Source of the DNA: Fimbriimonadaceae bacterium
Lineage (GTDB): Bacteria; Armatimonadota; Fimbriimonadia; Fimbriimonadales; Fimbriimonadaceae
Direction: 5' to 3'
Length of the DNA stretch: 37,673 bases
Assembly: GCA_022843485.1 (NCBI GenBank)
Contig: JALHNM010000015.1
Coordinates: forward strand, 1 to 37,673
Shown here: positions 33,677 to 37,673 of the stretch, one piece after another
How the letters are laid out: each line of letters starts with the position of its first letter
Numbering within the stretch: the first letter of the stretch is position 1
Program-made: the position numbers and the translations under genes
The notes under the pieces: generated by a model
Database searches by the model: none
What the model saw: only the letters and a program-made list of their open reading frames with translations
What the model was told of the DNA's origin: nothing

Positions 33677-33762
33677 TCAATCTTGGTCGTCAGGGGCCAA
33701 GGCGACTTAGAGTCTTCCCATTGGGGAAGTCCCCGTCGTTTTCCATTCCTGAGAGGTGAACA

Positions 33763-35376
33763 ATGAGTGAGAACGGAACGCTGGCCGAAATCGGCCGCAA
33801 GTTGCGGGAGGCCGCCAAAGACGCGGGCCTATCCCTGCGTGAACTCGGCGAACAGATGGGCGTGAGCCGCCCGACGATCTACGCCTACGCGTCGGGGGCA
33901 CTCAAGATGTCGCCCTCGAGACTGCGCCAGGCGGCCGAGGTCACGGGGAAGGCCGTGTCCTACTTCGACCCCAAGGACGTGGAGGACCTCGACGAGCGGT
34001 CGTCGACCGGCCAGGCGCTTCGCCTCGTCGACGCGCTCATGGCCCCCCCCGACCCCACGGCGGCCGCCCGCACGGCGTTAGACGCGATCGAGAAGAGCCG
34101 CGAGGCCGAGACCCCCGCCATCAAGGCGGAGTTGCTCCGCCGAGCCGGTGTGGCGCTCGCCACCAAGGGCGACTTCGTCGCGGCCGTCCAGCACCTCGAA
34201 GCCGCCCGGGCCCTCTTCAGCGCAGCCGACATGGACGAGAAGTCCGCGTCGTGCTCTCAGTCGCTCGGCTATTCCTACATCCCGCTCGGGCACCTCGAAA
34301 AGGCCCGCGCCTGCTTCCTTGAGTCCCGAAAGGGCCTGCCCGACGACGAGCAGTGGAAGGGCCAAGTCTCGCTCGCCGCTCTCGCTGAGCGCCTGGGTGA
34401 CTTCGACACCGCCGAGAGCCTGCTCAGCGCTCTCCTCGACGACACGAGCCTCGACGAGAAGGCTCTGACCTATGTCCGCGCCAACTACGCGAGCATGGTC
34501 TGCACCCGCGGCTTTTGGAAGTCGGGGCAAGCACAAACGGAGACGGCCCTCGAGGCCGCCTACCGAAACGGACAGACCACTCAGGTCGCCGAACTCATGA
34601 TTCAGAACGGGATCGCTCTGACCCACCTCGGTCTCTACGACGAAGCCTCGCTGATGCTGATGCGCGCCCGAGACGTCGCGTTCAGCCTGCAGGACGAGTC
34701 CAGGCTCACCCTCGTCGACCTCGCCACGGGCATGCTGCTCGAGGCGCTGGGCGACCACGACCGCGGCCGCGCCTCTACCGTCAAGGGCATGAGCCGGGCC
34801 GTACGCGGGCAGTACCGCCGGTCCGAGTCCCTCGCCCTGCGCCTGCAGGCCGAGCACGCCCTCGACCGCGGCGACTACGCCCAGGCCCGGGACTACGCCT
34901 ACCAGGCCAAGAGCCACTCGATCGCCCACCACTACCCCGTGGCGGCCGTGATCGCCGACGCGACCCTGGCCATCGCCTTCGCCCACATGGGAGAGCTCGA
35001 TCTCGCGCTCTCCGCCCTCGACGACGCCGAAGCCGGATCCGCCAAGTCCGGCCTCGGTGAGGCGGCTGTGCTCGCCGACCAGGCACGGGCCGTGATCCAA
35101 CACCTCGAAGGGGACGCCTCCGGGGCGGTGGCCACGCTCGAAACCGCCGTCGAAAGGGCCCGAGAACTTGGGCTAGAGCCGCTCGCCACGAGGCTGCTCA
35201 ACCAACTCGCGGAGTTCGAGGCCACCTCGAACCCGACGAAGGCCGAGGCAAGGCGGGACGAGGCGAAGAAGCTACGGGCTGCGATGACGACCAAGGTCCA
35301 AACGAGCGAGAGCTGGGGCAGGGCCCTTGTCCTCGCCCCGGCCGAGTCGCGGCGAGTCGCCGCCGGGAGGAGCTGA
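33763..35376 (+). CDS. XRE-family HTH regulator with TPR domain
   Basis: 537 residues, preceded by GAGAGGTG. The N-terminal HTH (about 7-62) reads LREAAKDAGLSLRELGEQMG then VSRPTIYAYASGALKMSP, a Cro/C1-type fold. A short acidic linker leads to about 400 residues of TPR-like helical repeats: LEAARALFSAADMDEKSASC, LGHLEKARACFLESRKGLPD, FDTAESLLSALLDDTSLDEK, and similar units to about 500. HTH-TPR proteins of this build often sense a peptide or protein through the TPR part (RRNPP-like) or act as maturation and stress regulators. The box cluster upstream suggests autoregulation. A lipoprotein gene follows 1 nt later in the same operon. The ligand is unknown. Confidence 0.9.
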   Translation: MSENGTLAEIGRKLREAAKDAGLSLRELGEQMGVSRPTIYAYASGALKMSPSRLRQAAEVTGKAVSYFDPKDVEDLDERSSTGQALRLVDALMAPPDPTAAARTALDAIEKSREAETPAIKAELLRRAGVALATKGDFVAAVQHLEAARALFSAADMDEKSASCSQSLGYSYIPLGHLEKARACFLESRKGLPDDEQWKGQVSLAALAERLGDFDTAESLLSALLDDTSLDEKALTYVRANYASMVCTRGFWKSGQAQTETALEAAYRNGQTTQVAELMIQNGIALTHLGLYDEASLMLMRARDVAFSLQDESRLTLVDLATGMLLEALGDHDRGRASTVKGMSRAVRGQYRRSESLALRLQAEHALDRGDYAQARDYAYQAKSHSIAHHYPVAAVIADATLAIAFAHMGELDLALSALDDAEAGSAKSGLGEAAVLADQARAVIQHLEGDASGAVATLETAVERARELGLEPLATRLLNQLAEFEATSNPTKAEARRDEAKKLRAAMTTKVQTSESWGRALVLAPAESRRVAAGRS

Positions 35377-35377
35377 C

Positions 35378-35980
35378 ATGGCTCGGACCCTTCTCGGGGC
35401 CGTTCTCGTCGGCGCCCTGCTGGCCGGCCTCGCCGGGTGCGGCGGGTCGCAGCTCGCCACGGGAGAGGACCCGATCCGGGGTGAAGGCAACATCCCGATC
35501 GGCCGGATGCCCAACCGGGAGACGGCGACGGTCCACGTCACCGACGCCCGTGGTCGCAGGTTCCCGGGCGAGGTGCGCGACGGCATCATCTGGACGCCGC
35601 CGCTCATCAACGGCCCCGCTACCGTCGTCGTCACGCCGACCGACCGAACCCTCAGGACCGTCGTCGTCCCGTTCGTCGTCGGGCCGAACCAACGTCACGT
35701 CATGAGCGTGCGACCGCTCCCCCTCCGGGGCTCGCTCGTTGGGACCGACGTCCGGCTCAACATCGTCGACGGCGCGACCTTCGATGTCGGCGAGATCGTG
35801 GAGCTGAAGGTCACGATCAACGGCCAGGTCAACGGGGAGTTCGGGCCGACCGTCTGGCTCAACGGGGGCGTCGCCGCCCTCGACCTGCAAGGTCGGGTCG
35901 TCATGCTCGAGTCCGGCACCGGGTCGATCGTGATCGACTTTAAGGGCAACAGGCAGACTTTCCGCTTCACCGTGCGATAA
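35378..35980 (+). CDS. Putative lipoprotein of unknown function
   Basis: 200 residues from ATG 35378, with GGGAGGAG just upstream. The signal peptide ends in the lipobox L-A-G-C with C21, so the mature protein should be lipid-anchored. The rest is beta-rich and Val/Thr-rich: ETATVHVTDARGRRFPGEVR, INGPATVVVTPTDRTLRTVV, VELKVTINGQVNGEFGPTVW. This looks like one or two Ig-like or carboxypeptidase-regulatory-like sandwiches. I do not recognise a specific family. It starts 1 nt after the XRE-TPR stop, so it is probably co-transcribed and may be part of the same response. Confidence 0.8.
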   Translation: MARTLLGAVLVGALLAGLAGCGGSQLATGEDPIRGEGNIPIGRMPNRETATVHVTDARGRRFPGEVRDGIIWTPPLINGPATVVVTPTDRTLRTVVVPFVVGPNQRHVMSVRPLPLRGSLVGTDVRLNIVDGATFDVGEIVELKVTINGQVNGEFGPTVWLNGGVAALDLQGRVVMLESGTGSIVIDFKGNRQTFRFTVR

Positions 35981-36014
35981 TCTACGCACGTGGGCTCTAG
36001 CGAACAAAGTCGTT

Positions 36015-36047
36015 CGGCCACCCTCGGGATCGACCCGTGGGTGGCCG
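36015..36047 (+). terminator. Strong hairpin after the lipoprotein gene
   Basis: CGGCCACCC (36015-36023) pairs perfectly with GGGTGGCCG (36039-36047). Inside, after one mismatch, CGGG pairs with CCCG around a 5-nt loop. ATCATTTCTCC follows. It lies 35 nt after the lipoprotein stop and supports the downstream gene starting at 36107 rather than at the GTG at 35990. Confidence 0.6.
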
Positions 36048-36106
36048 ATCATTTCTCCTATAGCCCTGCCCCGCCCCAAGCGGCGAGGTCGAGAGGTCGG
36101 TTACCC

Positions 36107-37510
36107 ATGGAGCTCGGTGCCGGACTAGAGGCCCTGATCGGGGCGACCAGCGACGGGATCGTCTGTCTCGACGACCGGCGCGAAGTCGTGCTGTTCAACC
36201 AGGCCGCCGTCCGCTTGCTCGGGGTCCCGGCCGACATGGCGATGGGGCGCCCGTTCGAGGACCTCGTCGTGCCCGACGACCGGCCCTCGCTCCACGCCCT
36301 TCTCGACGAGCTCGGGCGGATGAACCTCGCGTCGCTGAGTTTCCACAACCCGTTCCAATTCCGACTCGCCCAGCCCAGCGGCATCGCCAAGCCGGTCGAA
36401 GCGACCGTGACCCAGACCATCATGGAGAACGGGCGGGTCTTCACGTTCTTCGTCCAGGACGTCAGCGAGCGGATCGAGGCCGAACACCGGGTGGCGACCC
36501 TCAACGCAGAGCTCGCGGGCCAACTCGACACGTTGCGGACGAAGTCCGAGCGCCTGACGCTCCTCAACGCGTTCTCGGACTTCCTGCAGTCGTGCCTCAG
36601 CTTCGACGAAGCCTTTCACGAAGTCGCCCGGTTCGGTCGCCGCCTCTTCCCGGCCGGCGGGACCCTCCTTCTCATCGACCCGCGGCGCGACCGGCTCGGC
36701 GTCGCCACGGATTGGGGCGAGGGGATCGACGATCGCGACGGGCGACAGGACGACTGCTGGGCGGTGCGGCGGGGGCGGGTGCACGTCTCACGACTCGGCG
36801 AGCCGGATCGGTGCCACCACCTGGGGGCCGATGCCCTCCCGCGGGTCTGCGTGCCCCTCACGGCGCGGGGCGAATGCCTGGGCGTGCTCTCGCTGGTCCG
36901 ATCGATCTCGGACCCGGTGCCCGACACGACTGAGGAGGAGTTCCTCCTCGCGGCGGCGGACGCGATCAAGCTCCGCCTCGCAAACCTCCGGCGTCAGAGC
37001 GACCTCCGCGACTACACCCAGCGGGACCCCGTGACCGGACTCCTCAAGCTCCGAGCGTTCCTCGAGAGCTTCCGGATCGAGATCGACCGGGCCACTCGGG
37101 CGCAGGACCCGCTCGGGCTCATCGTGGTCCAGGTGACGGGGCTCGAACAGATCGTCGGCGCCCACGGCCACGACGCCGGACGCACCGTCGAACGGAGCCT
37201 CTCGGGCCTCCTGGCGGACATGACGTACCGACAGGACACGCTCGGGCGCATCGACCAGGGCCTGACCGGGATCGTCGTGCCGGAAGGGACCCGAGCCCGA
37301 ACGCTCGCCCGGGCGAACGAGATCGTCGAGGCGATCGACCAGCTCCCGCTGCCCTACGGTGTCGAGACCCGGCCCAGCGTGGCGATCGGGATCAGCCTCC
37401 TCCACGACCACGGTACTACCGCCGCAGACCTTGTGGAAGCGGCCCTCGGGGCGGCGCGGTCAGCCCGCCAGCGACCGATCGGCAGGGTTGAACTCGCCGA
37501 ACGCCCGTAA
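36107..37510 (+). CDS. PAS-GAF-degenerate GGDEF signalling protein
   Basis: 467 residues from ATG 36107 (GAGAGG about 10 nt upstream). A PAS domain (about 5-110) has TSDGIVCLDDRREVVLFNQA. A short coiled segment (ERIEAEHRVATLNAELAGQL) precedes a GAF domain (about 155-290) ending AADAIKLRLANLRRQ. A diguanylate-cyclase-like domain (about 305-460) begins RDPVTGLLKLRAFLE, but the GG(D/E)EF position reads GRIDQGLTGIVVP (about 380-392), so catalysis is unlikely. A GTG at 35990 would add 39 residues, but that stretch uses codons rare in this gene (AGT, CGT, TTA, AGA) and contains the hairpin; it also has TGcGATAAT just upstream. Confidence 0.82.
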   Translation: MELGAGLEALIGATSDGIVCLDDRREVVLFNQAAVRLLGVPADMAMGRPFEDLVVPDDRPSLHALLDELGRMNLASLSFHNPFQFRLAQPSGIAKPVEATVTQTIMENGRVFTFFVQDVSERIEAEHRVATLNAELAGQLDTLRTKSERLTLLNAFSDFLQSCLSFDEAFHEVARFGRRLFPAGGTLLLIDPRRDRLGVATDWGEGIDDRDGRQDDCWAVRRGRVHVSRLGEPDRCHHLGADALPRVCVPLTARGECLGVLSLVRSISDPVPDTTEEEFLLAAADAIKLRLANLRRQSDLRDYTQRDPVTGLLKLRAFLESFRIEIDRATRAQDPLGLIVVQVTGLEQIVGAHGHDAGRTVERSLSGLLADMTYRQDTLGRIDQGLTGIVVPEGTRARTLARANEIVEAIDQLPLPYGVETRPSVAIGISLLHDHGTTAADLVEAALGAARSARQRPIGRVELAERP

Positions 37511-37534
37511 CCAGATACCCGGGCACGCAACGCC

Positions 37535-37570
37535 GAAGCGCCCGGCCCTTCGAACGGGGCCGGGCGCTTC
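37535..37570 (+). terminator. Bidirectional terminator between convergent genes
   Basis: A perfect 14-bp stem (GAAGCGCCCGGCCC at 37535-37548 with its complement at 37557-37570) has an 8-nt loop. It starts 25 nt after the PAS-GAF gene stop and lies 20 nt from the end of the minus-strand gene at 37590. It can act in both directions. Confidence 0.85.
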
Positions 37571-37589
37571 TCGTTAGGAGGGCCGAGCG

Positions 37590-37673
37590 TTAGGGCGTGA
37601 TCGTCCAGAGCGTCTGGTCGAACGAGACCAGCCACGGGAAGCTCGCCACCGGGCCAGTTTGTCGGTACCCGAG
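37590..37673 (-). CDS. C-terminal end of a secreted/surface protein (partial)
   Basis: On the minus strand an open frame enters from the right edge and ends with TAA (37592-37590), giving 27 residues: LGYRQTGPVASFPWLVSF followed by DQTLWTITP. The G-P, W, D and W positions match the tail of the LamG-like protein at 29794-31056 and, partly, the left-edge gene. I infer a secreted protein of the same kind. It converges on the PAS-GAF gene across the bidirectional terminator. Confidence 0.65.
   Translation of the reverse strand, partial: LGYRQTGPVASFPWLVSFDQTLWTITP

Overview
The window is GC-rich bacterial chromosome with tightly packed genes, many joined by ATGA/GTGA/TTGA stop-start overlaps. 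It carries ordinary core genes (dnaX, recR, murA, mreB, dnaG, nadC, birA, aroC, pckA, SRP RNA, one tRNA) mixed with secreted and surface proteins. A PEP-CTERM/CHRD protein, type IV pilin-like proteins, a McsB-like kinase, a LytR-CpsA-Psr protein and MreB together suggest a peptidoglycan-containing member of the Armatimonadota, perhaps the Fimbriimonadia. This is inferred from gene content only; there is no rRNA in the window. I saw no insertion sequence, prophage or CRISPR array.

Layout. 1-3552: the end of a secreted protein, then an ABC ATPase/permease pair with a TPR-like protein. 3607-6304: the conserved SRP RNA-dnaX-ybaB-recR block. 6374-9191: murA-mreB and a small secreted protein. 9221-13007: a GAF histidine kinase with an NtrC-type regulator lacking a DNA-binding domain, an ECF sigma factor and a hydrolase-like protein. 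13053-16097: a four-gene overlapping operon (McsB-like kinase, unknown protein, nadC, birA). 16085-17123 (minus): ribokinase behind tRNA-Gly(GCC). 17203-23268: an IMPase-family phosphatase, a minus-strand group (Gly-rich secreted protein, dnaG, a probable selenoprotein), thioredoxin, and a cNMP-binding/thioredoxin-reductase-like fusion. 23308-27404: an alkyltransferase-like protein, an amidohydrolase, a pilin-like protein, an LCP protein and a second pilin-like protein. 27450-31056 (minus): CHRD/PEP-CTERM protein, pckA, LamG-like secreted protein. 31237-33450: pterin dehydratase, aroC, pstB. 33451-37510: a regulatory region full of GTCTAGAC-type boxes in front of an XRE-HTH/TPR regulator, then a lipoprotein and a PAS-GAF-degenerate GGDEF protein. 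A minus-strand gene is cut at the right edge.

The strongest unusual signal is at 17935-18438 (minus). A thioredoxin-fold AhpC/TSA-type redox protein has an in-frame TGA exactly where the catalytic first cysteine belongs (UxxC), followed by SECIS-like hairpins. Gene callers would truncate it to the part after the TGA. Other points of interest are the XRE operator array, a McsB-like kinase with Ser in place of the catalytic Cys, an NtrC-like protein with GAFTGA but no HTH, a short C-terminal module shared by three secreted proteins, and a set of genes with a -10 element 5-7 nt before the start codon and no Shine-Dalgarno, suggesting leaderless mRNAs.
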